Source of the DNA: Micromonospora sp. H61
Lineage (GTDB): Bacteria; Actinomycetota; Actinomycetes; Mycobacteriales; Micromonosporaceae
Reading direction: 5' to 3'
Length of the DNA: 32,956 bases
NCBI RefSeq assembly: GCF_018070325.1
Contig: NZ_JAGPXY010000073.1
Span: forward strand, 1 to 32,956
Shown here: positions 6,931-15,404 of the stretch, in pieces
Position numbering within the stretch: position 1 is the first letter of the stretch
Layout: every line of letters begins with the position of its first letter
Notes under the pieces: generated by a model
Seen by the model: only the letters and a program-made list of their open reading frames with translations
Database searches by the model: none
Told to the model about the DNA's origin: nothing
Program-made: the position numbers and the translations under genes

Positions 6931-8289
6931 ATGACCTCACCGATCATGTCCGAGTCCGAGGTGCGGGCCGCCGTCGAGCGGGAGATGCCCGGCGTCCGGG
7001 CCGACCTGGAGCGCCTCGTCCGCATCCCCGGCATCGCCTTCGAGGGCTTCGACCACTCGCACGTGGAACGCTCCGCGGAGGCTGTCGCCGAGCTGCTGCG
7101 CGGCTGTGGCCTGGACGTCGACATCGTGCGATCCGGCGGCCAGCCCGCGGTGATCGGCCGTCGGGCCGCCCCGCCCGGCGCGCCCACAGTGCTGCTCTAC
7201 GCCCACCACGACGTCCAGCCGGTCGGCGACCGGTCGCTGTGGGAGTCCGACCCGTTCGAGCCGGTGGAACGGGACGGCCGGCTCTACGCCCGGGGTGCGG
7301 CCGACGACAAGGCCGGCGTCATGGCGCACGTGGCGGCGCTGCGCGCGTACGGTGACGCGCTGCCGGTCGGCGTGGTCCTCTTCATCGAGGGCGAGGAGGA
7401 GTACGGCTCCGACTCGCTGGAGCAACTGCTGGCCGAGCACCGCGACGAGATCACCTCGGACGTCATCGTGATCGCCGACTCGGGTAACTGGGACATCGGC
7501 GTACCGGCGTTGACCACCTCGCTGCGGGGCATCGTCAACTGCTTCGTCGAGGTGCGCACGCTGGACCACGCGGTGCACAGCGGCATGTTCGGCGGTGCCG
7601 TGCCGGACGCGCTCACCGCGCTGGTCCGGCTGTTGGCGACGCTGCACGACGACGCCGGTGACGTGGCCGTGGACGGACTGGTCGGCCGGGAGGGTGCCGT
7701 CGTCGACTACCCGGAGGACCGGGTCCGGGCCGAGGCCGGGCTCGCCGAGGGCGTGCAGTTCATCGGCACCGGCCGGATCACCGACCGACTCTGGACCAAG
7801 CCGGCGCTGGCCATTCTCGGTGTCGACGCGCCGTCCACCGGCGAGGCGCCGAACGCCCTGGTCCCGGCCGCGAAGGCGAAGCTCAGCATCCGCCTCGCCC
7901 CGGGCGACGACCCCAAGCGGGCGTACGCGGCGGTGCGCGCGCACCTGGAGCAGCACGCGCCGTGGGGTGCCCAGGTGACTGTCACCTTCGAACACGACGG
8001 TGACCCGTGCGTGATCGACGCGACCGGGCCGATGTTCGACGCCGCCCGTTCGGCCTTCCGGACCGCCTGGGACGGCACCGACCCGGTGGACATCGGCGTC
8101 GGCGGTTCGATTCCGTTCATCGCCACCTTCCAGGAGATGTTCCCGAAGGCGGCGATCCTGGTGACCGGCGTGGAGGACCCGCACGCCCGCGCGCACGGCC
8201 CGAACGAGAGTCTGCACCTGGGTGAGTTCGCCCGGGTCTGCCTCGCCGAGGCACTGCTTCTGCGCAACGTGGCGGCCGTGAGCGGTTAG
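6931..8289 (+). CDS. M20-family dipeptidase / metallopeptidase
   Basis: About 452 residues with the M20 (ArgE/DapE/CPG2) architecture. The first metal-ligand motif is YAHHDVQP, the bridging aspartate is in GAADDKAGVMAH, the catalytic and ligand glutamates in FIEGEEEYGSDS, a further ligand in IADSGNW, and the C-terminal histidine in EDPHARAHGPNES. The lid/dimerisation domain is inserted from about residue 205 and carries VHSGMFGGAVPDAL. These enzymes cleave dipeptides or related amides in the cytoplasm using two zinc ions. The specific substrate is unknown. ATGs at 6922, 6931 and 6946 are possible; 6931 is preferred because a -10-like TACGAT ends 7 nt before it. Confidence 0.92.
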   Translation: MTSPIMSESEVRAAVEREMPGVRADLERLVRIPGIAFEGFDHSHVERSAEAVAELLRGCGLDVDIVRSGGQPAVIGRRAAPPGAPTVLLYAHHDVQPVGDRSLWESDPFEPVERDGRLYARGAADDKAGVMAHVAALRAYGDALPVGVVLFIEGEEEYGSDSLEQLLAEHRDEITSDVIVIADSGNWDIGVPALTTSLRGIVNCFVEVRTLDHAVHSGMFGGAVPDALTALVRLLATLHDDAGDVAVDGLVGREGAVVDYPEDRVRAEAGLAEGVQFIGTGRITDRLWTKPALAILGVDAPSTGEAPNALVPAAKAKLSIRLAPGDDPKRAYAAVRAHLEQHAPWGAQVTVTFEHDGDPCVIDATGPMFDAARSAFRTAWDGTDPVDIGVGGSIPFIATFQEMFPKAAILVTGVEDPHARAHGPNESLHLGEFARVCLAEALLLRNVAAVSG

Positions 8290-8351
8290 GTGTCAGAACG
8301 GCAACTTTGGGCCTGATCTGGGAGTTTACGGCGTGTCGGATGGTCAGCTGT

Positions 8352-8366
8352 TATAGCCTTTCGTAC
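8352..8366 (+). promoter_or_regulatory. Putative leaderless promoter for the small gene at 8367
   Basis: TATAGCCT at 8352-8359 contains TAGCCT (8354-8359), which is followed by 7 nt and then ATG. No ribosome binding site precedes the ATG, consistent with a leaderless mRNA. Confidence 0.4.
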
Positions 8367-8573
8367 ATGAGTACGAACGAGGTGATGGCCCGGTTGGGGG
8401 CCGCTGTCAGCGCGCTGGGAGATGTCGATGTCTCCGCGTGGTCCGAGGACACGCTCAACGAACAGCTCGGTGAGCTCTCCGCCGCACTGGTCGCCCTCGA
8501 CTCGGTGCTCTCCCGGGTCGCCGGCGAGGTCCGCGCCCGAGGCTTGCGCATCGAGGAGCCCATCTCCGCCTAG
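8367..8573 (+). CDS. Small protein (68 residues), weakly like the N-terminus of DUF222 proteins
   Basis: Starts at ATG 8367, 7 nt after a -10-like TAGCCT. The sequence is largely alpha-helical, with a helix SEDTLNEQLGELSAALVALD running into SVLSRVAGEVRARGL. The pattern recalls the first helices of the DUF222/HNH (13E12-like) proteins of actinomycetes, but it stops before any further domain. It could be a free-standing small protein or the remnant of a larger gene. Its own promoter-like sequence and the strong stem-loop after the stop favour a real transcription unit. Function unknown. Confidence 0.6.
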   Translation: MSTNEVMARLGAAVSALGDVDVSAWSEDTLNEQLGELSAALVALDSVLSRVAGEVRARGLRIEEPISA

Positions 8574-8605
8574 GCCTGTCGTCCACGTGAGTGGGCGGCA
8601 CCCTG

Positions 8606-8645
8606 CCGACACCGCCCGGGCACGGCAATGCCCGGGCGGTGTCGG
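8606..8645 (+). terminator. 17-bp perfect hairpin whose stem ends in the ligase ribosome binding site
   Basis: Arms 8606-8622 and 8629-8645 pair perfectly with a 6-nt loop (CGGCAA). It is 33 nt after the stop of the small gene, so it should act as its terminator. The stem's last two bases (8644-8645) are the first bases of GGAGGT (8644-8649), the ribosome binding site of the DNA ligase, so it might also affect ligase translation. No U-tract. Confidence 0.75.
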
Positions 8646-8659
8646 AGGTGACTGGCAGG

Positions 8660-10252
8660 ATGAGCTGCGTGCGGTTCCTCGATCTGGCAGCCACCTCCGC
8701 CGCCGTCGGCGCCACCAGCGGCCGACGGGCCAAGGTGGAGCTGCTCGCTGACGCGCTGCGCCGGCTCGATCCCGCCGAGGTCGAGCCCGGCGCCGGCTAT
8801 CTCGCCGGTGAGCTGCGCCAACGGCAGACCGGGGTCGGCTATGCGAGCCTGCGTGACGTGCCGCCGCCGGCCGCCGAGCCGACGTTGACGGTGGCCGCCG
8901 TGGACGCGGCCATCGCGCAGATCGCCGCAGTGCACGGTTCGGGCTCACAGGCTCGGCGTCGGGCGCTGCTCGGTGCCCTCTACGCGGCGGCCACGGCCGA
9001 CGAGCAGCGGCTGCTCACCGGCCTGTTCAGTGGCGAGCTACGGCAGGGCGCCCAGGCCGGCCTCCTCGCGGACGCGGTGGCCCGGGCCGCCGAGGTGCCG
9101 GTGGCGGCGGTCCGCCGGGCACTGCTGCTCGCCGGTGATCTCCGGGCCGTGGCGGTGGCCGCGCTGGCCGGAGGGGCCGCCGAGCTGGCCGGGTTCGGTC
9201 TACAGGTCGGCCGCCCACTGGCGCCGATGCTCGCGCAGAGCGCCCCCTCGGTCGACGAGGCGCTCGCCGCGACCGGCACGCCGGCGGTGGTCGACGTGAA
9301 GCTCGACGGCATCCGCATCCAGGTGCACCGCTCCGGCACCGACATCGCCGTGTTCACCCGCAGCCTCGACGAGATCACCACCCGGGTGCCCGAGGTGGTC
9401 GCCGCGGTCCGTGCCCTGCCGGGTCGGGAGTTGGTCCTCGACGGCGAGGCGATCGGCCTGGACGAGACCGGCCGCCCACTGCCGTTCCAGCAGACGTCGA
9501 GCCGGGCCGCCCGACGCACCACCCCCAGCACCACCGGGCGCACACCTGTCGCTCCGGCGGTGCTCGCGGCGGCCGCCAGCACGGGCGCGACGGTGCTCAC
9601 CCCGTACTTCTTCGACCTGCTGCACCTCGACGGCCAGGATCTGATCGACCTTCCCGGCCGGGAGCGGTGGGCCGCCCTCGCCGGTTCGGTGGATTCGTCG
9701 CTGCTGGTCGGCCGGATGGAGGTCGACGGCCCGGAGCAGGCCGCCGCCGCGTTCGCCGCCGCGCTCGACGCCGGGCAGGAGGGCGTGGTGGTCAAGGCGC
9801 CGGACGCCCCCTACGACGCCGGCCGGCGCGGTGCCGCCTGGGTCAAGGTGAAACCGCGGCACACCCTCGACCTGGTGGTGCTCGCCGTCGAGTGGGGCAG
9901 CGGCCGACGCAAGGGCTGGCTGTCCAACCTGCATCTGGGTGCGCGTGACGCGCGCACCGGTGACTTCGTGATGCTCGGCAAGACGTTCAAGGGGCTCACC
10001 GACGAGTTGCTGCGGTGGCAGACCGAACGGTTCCTCGGCCTCGCCGTGGAACGCGGCGACTGGGTGGTCCGGGTCCGGCCCGAGCAGGTGGTGGAGATCG
10101 CCTTCGACGGGGTGCAGACGAGTTCGCGTTATCCCGGCGGGATGGCGCTGCGGTTCGCCCGGGTGGTGCGCTACCGCGATGACAAGTCCGCCGCGGAGGC
10201 GGACACCATCGACGCGGTCCGCGCCATCCACGCCGGCCGCGTGACTGGCTGA
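8660..10252 (+). CDS. ATP-dependent DNA ligase
   Basis: About 530 residues, the size of stand-alone actinobacterial and archaeal-type ATP ligases. It seals 3'-OH/5'-phosphate nicks through a lysyl-AMP intermediate. The N-terminal helical DNA-binding domain (about 1-190) is followed by the adenylation domain, with motif I KLDGIR at Lys214, then RELVLDGEAIG, TPYFFDLLHLDG, EGVVVKAPDAPY (motif IV) and WVKVKPRHTLDLVV (motif V). A C-terminal OB-fold domain contains LHLGARDARTG. It is not fused to LigD polymerase or nuclease domains, and no Ku gene is nearby. The ATG at 8660 has GGAGGT 10 nt upstream. It is presumably an accessory repair ligase beside the essential NAD-dependent LigA, which is not in the window. 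Confidence 0.94.
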   Translation: MSCVRFLDLAATSAAVGATSGRRAKVELLADALRRLDPAEVEPGAGYLAGELRQRQTGVGYASLRDVPPPAAEPTLTVAAVDAAIAQIAAVHGSGSQARRRALLGALYAAATADEQRLLTGLFSGELRQGAQAGLLADAVARAAEVPVAAVRRALLLAGDLRAVAVAALAGGAAELAGFGLQVGRPLAPMLAQSAPSVDEALAATGTPAVVDVKLDGIRIQVHRSGTDIAVFTRSLDEITTRVPEVVAAVRALPGRELVLDGEAIGLDETGRPLPFQQTSSRAARRTTPSTTGRTPVAPAVLAAAASTGATVLTPYFFDLLHLDGQDLIDLPGRERWAALAGSVDSSLLVGRMEVDGPEQAAAAFAAALDAGQEGVVVKAPDAPYDAGRRGAAWVKVKPRHTLDLVVLAVEWGSGRRKGWLSNLHLGARDARTGDFVMLGKTFKGLTDELLRWQTERFLGLAVERGDWVVRVRPEQVVEIAFDGVQTSSRYPGGMALRFARVVRYRDDKSAAEADTIDAVRAIHAGRVTG

Positions 10253-10262
10253 CCGGGCGAGG

Positions 10263-11084
10263 TCAGGCGGAAGCGGTCGGCGTCGGCTCGGCGGCCCGGT
10301 CCAGGGGAGCCGGGGTGGTGCCGATGCCGGCGGCCCGGCGAGCCTCCCGACGGGCCACCCAGCCATAGCCGAAGAGGGCCATCACCGCGAACAGCCACCA
10401 CTGCACGACGTAGCCGAAGTTCTGCCAGTTGTTGGCGTGCCCGACCGGCACCGCCTTGAACACCGGATCGGCTGCCGGGGTCTGCTCGTCGAGCAGCAGA
10501 TACGCACCGTAGACCGGGTAGGGAAGCTCGCCGGCCAGCCGCGACACCCCGATCCGCCGGATCTCCAGCAGCCCGTCGCGTCGGGCCACCGCGCCGGCGC
10601 CGCTCTCGGTCTCGTGCACCCGGCCGACCACCGTCACGTCGCCGGTCGGCGCGGCCGGCACCGACGGCTGGGCGGTCGCCCCACCGGGCGCCGGCGGGAT
10701 CCAGCCCCGGTCCACCAGCAGCGCCGTGCCGTCGGCGAGCACCAGCGGGGTGAGCACCTCGAAACCGACCCGGCTGTCCACCGTCCGGCCGCGGACCAGC
10801 ACGGTGTTCGTGGGGTCGTACCGGCCGGTGACGGTGACCCGGGTCCAGACCTTGTCCTCGGCGGGGGCCGGGCCGGCCGTCCCCGCGCCGCCGGCGGGCG
10901 CGCGCAGCGCGTCGGCGAGCGGCACGGGAGCCATCCGCTGGCCCGCGTCGATCCGCTCGTTGACCTCGGTGCGCCCCCGGTAGCGGTCCAGCTGCCAGTT
11001 GCCGAGGAACACCATGACGGCGGCCGCGACCAGGGTCAGCGCGAGAGCGCCCAGCCAGCGTGGGCTCAGCAGGAACCGGTACAC
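10263..11084 (-). CDS. SURF1-family cytochrome c oxidase assembly protein
   Basis: A 273-residue SURF1 protein. SURF1 helps insert heme a into the aa3-type terminal oxidase in the cytoplasmic membrane. It has the family topology: one N-terminal membrane helix (about 10-30, ending FLGNWQLDRY), a large external domain with FEVLTPLVLADGTALLVDRGW, and a C-terminal helix in NWQNFGYVVQWWLFAVMALFGYGW. The tail is Ala/Pro-rich. The start is GTG 11084: on the minus strand TAGCCT (11097-11092) is followed by exactly 7 nt and GTG, so the mRNA is probably leaderless. It converges with the ligase gene (10 nt apart) and diverges from the CobB-like gene. Confidence 0.92.
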   Translation of the reverse strand: MYRFLLSPRWLGALALTLVAAAVMVFLGNWQLDRYRGRTEVNERIDAGQRMAPVPLADALRAPAGGAGTAGPAPAEDKVWTRVTVTGRYDPTNTVLVRGRTVDSRVGFEVLTPLVLADGTALLVDRGWIPPAPGGATAQPSVPAAPTGDVTVVGRVHETESGAGAVARRDGLLEIRRIGVSRLAGELPYPVYGAYLLLDEQTPAADPVFKAVPVGHANNWQNFGYVVQWWLFAVMALFGYGWVARREARRAAGIGTTPAPLDRAAEPTPTASA

Positions 11085-11292
11085 GGCACCGAGGCTACTC
11101 GTATGACCGGCGCCACTGACCTGGACCGGGCCGGACCGGACCGGGGCCGACGCCCCCGGGGGCACTGCCAGGGCCGGGCCGCCCACCCCGGTTGGCGGTG
11201 CTCGCGCCTTCAGCCGGGCGGGTATCGTCACGCCGACGGATCGGCCTTGGTCGTCCCGTCGCGTACCCGCCGCCGCTCGCGAGGAGTCGATG
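11085..11292. promoter_or_regulatory. Divergent intergenic region, SURF1 / cobB-like
   Basis: It contains the minus-strand SURF1 -10 element (TAGCCT, 11097-11092). It is followed by GC-rich tandem GGACC-type repeats at about 11119-11150 and a CCCCCGGGGG palindrome near 11153. GAGGAG at 11281-11286 is the cobB-like ribosome binding site. I looked for a cobalamin riboswitch B12 box and did not find one. Confidence 0.45.
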
Positions 11293-12696
11293 ATGACCGT
11301 CGTGCCGCGCCTGGTGCTCAGCGCGCCGTCCTCCGGGCACGGTAAGAACGCGCTGGCGATCGGGCTGCTCGCCGCCCTGGCCGAGCGAGGGGTCGACGTC
11401 GCCGGGTTCAAGCTCGGGCCGGACCACGTCGACGCCGCCTACCTCGGCCTCGCCTCCGGTCGGCCGGGCCGGGTGATCGACCCCCGACTGGTCGGCCTGG
11501 ACCGGCTCGCCCCGCTGGTGGCGCACGGTGCCGCCGGTGCCGGGCTGGCCGTGGTGCAGGGCAGCATGGGGCTGTACGACTCGGTCGGTGGCCGTCCCGA
11601 GCAGGAGTCCACGGCGGCAGCGGCAGCCGCGCTGCGCAGCCCGGTGGTGCTCGTTGTCGACGTGGCCGCGATGGGTCAGTCGGTGGCGGCCCTGGTGCAC
11701 GGTTTCCGCTCGTACGACGAGCAGTTGTGGCTCGGCGGGGTGATCCTCAACCGGGTGGCGTCGTCGCGACACGAGGCGATGCTGCGCGAGGCGTTGGACG
11801 ACGTGGGCGTGCCGGTCTACGGCGCGCTGCGTCGACAGGACCTGCCGGCGGTGCTGCCGTCGCGGCGGCACGGGGTGGCGCCGGTGGTTGACGACTCGGC
11901 CGATGCCGTCCGTGCGGTCCGCCGGCTGGGCGAGGCCGTCGCCGCCACTGTCGACCTGGAACGGCTGCTCGGGCTGGCCCGCTCCGCTCCGCCGCTGCCG
12001 GCGCCGGCCTGGTCTCCCGAGGAGGCCCTCGGCACGTTCACACCCCCGGCGAACCGCCCACTGGTGGCGGTGGCCGGTGGGCCGGGCGGCAGCTTCAGCC
12101 ACCCGGAGACCACCGAGTTGCTCCGGGCCGCCGGCGCCGAGGTCGTCGTCGTCGACCCGCTGCGCGACGAGGCGCTGCCGGTCGGCACCCGCGCGCTGGT
12201 CGTCGGCGGCGCGTTGCCCGAGGCGTACGCCGAGCAGTTGTCGGCCAACCGGCGGCTCTGCATCGCGGTGGCCGAGTTGGCGCGGACCGGGCGTCCGGTG
12301 ATCGCCGAGGGCGCCGGGCTGCTCTGGCTGGCCCGGGAGCTGGACGGGCTGCCCATGTGCGGTGTCCTGGACGCGGTCGGCGTCAGCCGCGAAGGTGTGG
12401 TGGCCGGCTACCGGGAGGCGACGGCCCAGACCGACAGCGTGGTCGCCGCCACCGGCACGGTGCTGGTCGGGCACAAGGCGCACCGTGCGGTGCTCACCCC
12501 CCGCGCTGGTCAGCGCCCGGCCTGGAGCTGGGACGGCGGCGCGCCGGAGGGCTTCGTCTGGCGCAACGTGCACGCCTCGCAGCTCACCCTGCACTGGGCG
12601 AGCCATCCGGCGACGGCGGCCCGGTTGGTCGCCGCGGCGGCGGCCGACCCGACGAGCGAGGCGGTACCGGCGCAGCCGGGCGAGGTGTCGGTGTGA
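11293..12696 (+). CDS. cobB: CobB-like cobyrinate a,c-diamide synthase homologue with degenerate active sites
   Basis: A 467-residue protein aligning over its length with CobB/CbiA, which amidates the a and c groups of (hydrogeno)cobyrinate using ATP and glutamine. The two-domain layout is intact: APSSGHGKNAL, KLGPDHVDAAYLGLASGRPG and MGLYDSVGG in the ATP domain; AGGPGGSFSHPETTELL, VVGGALPEAYAEQL and NVHASQLTLHW in the glutaminase domain. Key residues differ. The P-loop GK is followed by Asn19 where Thr or Ser is usual; EGxMGL is Gln89-Gly; the nucleophile elbow usually AECGG reads AEGAG (Gly340 for Cys); and the catalytic His of ASYLHLHW is Thr432. It therefore should not hydrolyse glutamine by the classical triad. 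No frameshift or stop is present and codon use is normal. GAGGAG favours ATG 11293 over 11290. It overlaps the following GNAT gene (GTGA). Confidence 0.85.
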   Translation: MTVVPRLVLSAPSSGHGKNALAIGLLAALAERGVDVAGFKLGPDHVDAAYLGLASGRPGRVIDPRLVGLDRLAPLVAHGAAGAGLAVVQGSMGLYDSVGGRPEQESTAAAAAALRSPVVLVVDVAAMGQSVAALVHGFRSYDEQLWLGGVILNRVASSRHEAMLREALDDVGVPVYGALRRQDLPAVLPSRRHGVAPVVDDSADAVRAVRRLGEAVAATVDLERLLGLARSAPPLPAPAWSPEEALGTFTPPANRPLVAVAGGPGGSFSHPETTELLRAAGAEVVVVDPLRDEALPVGTRALVVGGALPEAYAEQLSANRRLCIAVAELARTGRPVIAEGAGLLWLARELDGLPMCGVLDAVGVSREGVVAGYREATAQTDSVVAATGTVLVGHKAHRAVLTPRAGQRPAWSWDGGAPEGFVWRNVHASQLTLHWASHPATAARLVAAAAADPTSEAVPAQPGEVSV

Positions 12697-13262
12697 TCGG
12701 TCAGGTGGCGGTGCGCCGGTTCCCGGCGTTGACCGTCTCCACCCCGCGTACCGAGGTGCGTCAGCTCGCGGCGGCCGACGCGGCGGCGGCCGGGGAGATC
12801 TTCGCCGACAAGCTGACCCGGCGTTGGCTGCCGCTGCCCGACGACTCCGGCCCGATCGACGGGCTGGCCTGGTGCACGGATCTGGCCCGGCAGCGGCGCG
12901 ACAGCGGGGAGGGCGACCACTACGCGGTGCTCCGGCGCGAGGACGACCAGGTGGTGGGCTCGCTGTGGACCCGGCGCACCGACTGGGGCGCCCGCCTCAC
13001 CGAGATCTCCTACGCGATGGCGGCGCACGCGCGGGGCTTCGGCTTCGCCGCCGAGGCGGTCGACGCGGTGGCCATCGCGCTGATCCTGGAGCACGGCTTC
13101 CAGCGGGTCGAGCTGCGGGTGGCTCCCGGCAACCTGGCCTCGCGCCGGGTCGCCGAGAAGGCCGGGTTCAGCTACGAGGGTCTGCTGCGTAACGCAGGGT
13201 TCGTCAGCGGCGGCCGGGTGGATTTGGAGCTGTGGTCGTTCGTCGCCGCCGACCTGCGCTGA
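12693..13262 (+). CDS. GNAT N-acetyltransferase (RimJ/RimL type)
   Basis: A 189-residue acetyltransferase. The acetyl-CoA binding region reads ARGFGFAAEAVDAVAIALI, followed by RVELRVAPGNLASRRVAEKAGF and SYEGLLRN, the typical end of RimJ/RimL-like enzymes. It transfers acetyl from acetyl-CoA to an unknown amine, such as a protein N-terminus or small molecule. The GTG start overlaps the stop of the CobB-like gene, so the pair is translationally coupled; whether the two act together is unknown. It converges on the penicillin-binding protein gene 12 nt away. Confidence 0.88.
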   Translation: MIGQVAVRRFPALTVSTPRTEVRQLAAADAAAAGEIFADKLTRRWLPLPDDSGPIDGLAWCTDLARQRRDSGEGDHYAVLRREDDQVVGSLWTRRTDWGARLTEISYAMAAHARGFGFAAEAVDAVAIALILEHGFQRVELRVAPGNLASRRVAEKAGFSYEGLLRNAGFVSGGRVDLELWSFVAADLR

Positions 13263-13274
13263 CTCTCGCGCCGG

Positions 13275-15404
13275 TCAGCCGACGATGGCGTCCGACGGCG
13301 GGGTGAACTGGCGGGTCGGGGTGCCTTTCAGTCCGTCGCGCAGGGTCTCTGAAACCGCCTTGATCGGGATCTGGGACTGCCCGTCACCGACCGCGTTGAA
13401 CGGGTTGTCCGGGTCGGAGATGAAGCTCGCCGCGGCCAACTCCGGGGTGTAGCCCACGAACCAGGCCGACCGGGTGCTGTCGGTCGTACCGGTCTTGCCG
13501 GCCACCGGGCGTCCGACGGTGCCGCGCACGCTGTCGGCGGTGGACCATCCGCCGCAGCTGCCGCGCGCCGGGGTGTCTCCGGTCGGGCAGCGGGCCGCGT
13601 CGGTGGCCGCCCGCGCGGCGTCCGCGTTGACCACCTGCCGGCAGCGTGGCTTGGCCACCTCTCGTTGCAGGCCGCCCGCGGTGGCGTAGGTGGCGGGTGT
13701 GCCGTCCCGGTTCATGATCGCTTGCACCGGGATGGCCTCGCAGTAGCGGCCGTCGGCCGCGATGGCGGCGTACGCGTTCGCCATCTCCAGTGGGGTGGCG
13801 TCGGAGACACCCAGGGTGAACGCGCCCCACTTCTTCGCCTTTGCCGGTGACGCGTGGTCCCGGTCGACGTCGGTGCGCCACCGCAGCCCGAGCTGTTCGG
13901 CCAACCGGACCGCCCGGTCCGCGCCGACCTTCTCCTCCAGCCACACGAAGTACGTGTTCACCGACTTGCCGAAGCCGGACCACATGGTCTGCTGGCCGGA
14001 CATGGCGCCGCTGGCGTTGGAGGGCGCCCACCCGTCGTAGACCTCGGACCGGTAGCGGTGTGGGGCGTTGAACGAGGTGGAGAGGGGCATCCCCGCGTCG
14101 AGCGCGGCCAGCATCGGGAACATCTTGAACGTCGATCCGGCCTGGTAACCGGCCAGGTCACCCCCGCCGAGCAGTGGTGCCACGGTGTTCGGGTAGTTGG
14201 CCTTCACCTTCGGCCCGGCCTCGGGGTTGGAACTCTGCGGGTTGTCGGCCAGGTCCAGCGAGTACGTCCGGTTCACCGCCATGGCCTTCACCCGCCCGGT
14301 GCCCGGCTCGGAGACCACGATGCCGTTGGCGAACGGGCTGCCGGTGGCCTCCTTGGCGCCGACGCTCTTCTCCGCCGCCTCCTGGATCTTCGGGTCGAGG
14401 CTGAGCACAATGCGGTAGCCGCCCCGGCGCAGGTTGTCCATCCGTTCCAGTCGGTTCGCCCCGAACGCGGGCTGCGCGCTCCACCAGTTCTTCAGGTAGT
14501 CGCAGGCGAAGCCCCAGCTGTTGTACTTGTCCGCCACCGCGGCGCAGTCGTGCGGTGGGGTGGTCAGCTTGAGCCGGATCGGTTCGGACTTGGCGGCGGC
14601 GGCCGAGTCGGGGGAGAGGTAGCCGAGTTGGCTCATCCGGTCCAGCACGTAGTTGCGCCGCCCGGTGGCCTCCTTCTGGTCGGAGTCGGCCGGGTCGTAC
14701 TCGGAGGGGGACTTGACCAGTCCGGCGAGGGTGGCGGCCTCGACCGGGGTGAGGTCCTTCGGGGTCTTGGAGAAGAAGATCTCGCTGGCGGCGTAGATGC
14801 CGTACGCCCGGTGCCCGAAGTACGCCGAGTTCAGGTAGCGCTCCATGATCTGTTCCTTGCTCAGCTCCTTCTCCAGGTCCAGCGCCATGCGCATCTCCCT
14901 GACCTTGCGCAGGCTGGTCTGCTGGGTGGCTTCCTGGACCTCCTTGGGCGTGGTCGCGCTGTCCCGCAGGGCCATCCGGACGTACTGCATGGTGAGCGTC
15001 GAGGCGCCCTGGGAGCCGCCGGAGCGGGCGTTGGAGACGAAGGCCCGGGCCACGCCCTTCGGGTCGACGCCGTGGTGCTGGTAGAAGCGGGAGTCCTCGG
15101 CGGCGACGATCGCCTGCTGGATGTTCGGCGACATGTCCGACAGCTTGGTGTACTGCCGGTACTCCTCGTAGAACATGGTCAGCACGGTCTTGCCGTCCGG
15201 GCCGTAGACGTACGAGGTCTCGGCGGGAAGGGCGGTCTTCAGCACCCGGGTCTTCTGCTCCACGGCGTGCGCGGTGGCCTTCGCGCCGAGCCCGGTGAGG
15301 GCGACCACTGGATAGGCGACGGCGGCGATCACGATTCCGGCGATCAGCCCGGCGCGGAGGAGAGGGACGAGACGACCAGCGGCAGCAAGGGGTCGGTTGC
15401 TCAC
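13275..15404 (-). CDS. Class A penicillin-binding protein (transglycosylase/transpeptidase)
   Basis: A 709-residue bifunctional peptidoglycan synthase. A short cytoplasmic N-terminus precedes one membrane helix (about 17-40). The GT51 glycosyltransferase domain has its catalytic Glu103 in AAEDSRFYQHHG, plus GASTLTMQYVRM and KVREMRMALDLEKELSKEQI. The transpeptidase domain has the acylation Ser424 in STFK, SVN, and Lys637 in KTGTT. A linker with two cysteines (PHDCAAVADKYNSWGFACDY) is typical of actinobacterial homologues. There is no PASTA domain. The start is GTG 15404, 6 nt after a -10-like TAACTT (15416-15411), suggesting a leaderless mRNA. It is divergent from cobC. Confidence 0.95.
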   Translation of the reverse strand: MSNRPLAAAGRLVPLLRAGLIAGIVIAAVAYPVVALTGLGAKATAHAVEQKTRVLKTALPAETSYVYGPDGKTVLTMFYEEYRQYTKLSDMSPNIQQAIVAAEDSRFYQHHGVDPKGVARAFVSNARSGGSQGASTLTMQYVRMALRDSATTPKEVQEATQQTSLRKVREMRMALDLEKELSKEQIMERYLNSAYFGHRAYGIYAASEIFFSKTPKDLTPVEAATLAGLVKSPSEYDPADSDQKEATGRRNYVLDRMSQLGYLSPDSAAAAKSEPIRLKLTTPPHDCAAVADKYNSWGFACDYLKNWWSAQPAFGANRLERMDNLRRGGYRIVLSLDPKIQEAAEKSVGAKEATGSPFANGIVVSEPGTGRVKAMAVNRTYSLDLADNPQSSNPEAGPKVKANYPNTVAPLLGGGDLAGYQAGSTFKMFPMLAALDAGMPLSTSFNAPHRYRSEVYDGWAPSNASGAMSGQQTMWSGFGKSVNTYFVWLEEKVGADRAVRLAEQLGLRWRTDVDRDHASPAKAKKWGAFTLGVSDATPLEMANAYAAIAADGRYCEAIPVQAIMNRDGTPATYATAGGLQREVAKPRCRQVVNADAARAATDAARCPTGDTPARGSCGGWSTADSVRGTVGRPVAGKTGTTDSTRSAWFVGYTPELAAASFISDPDNPFNAVGDGQSQIPIKAVSETLRDGLKGTPTRQFTPPSDAIVG

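Noticed and set aside
11112..11118. GCCACTG, which occurs in cobalamin riboswitches, upstream of the cobB-like gene
   Set aside because: The surrounding B12-box and other conserved riboswitch elements are absent, so this is a chance heptamer.
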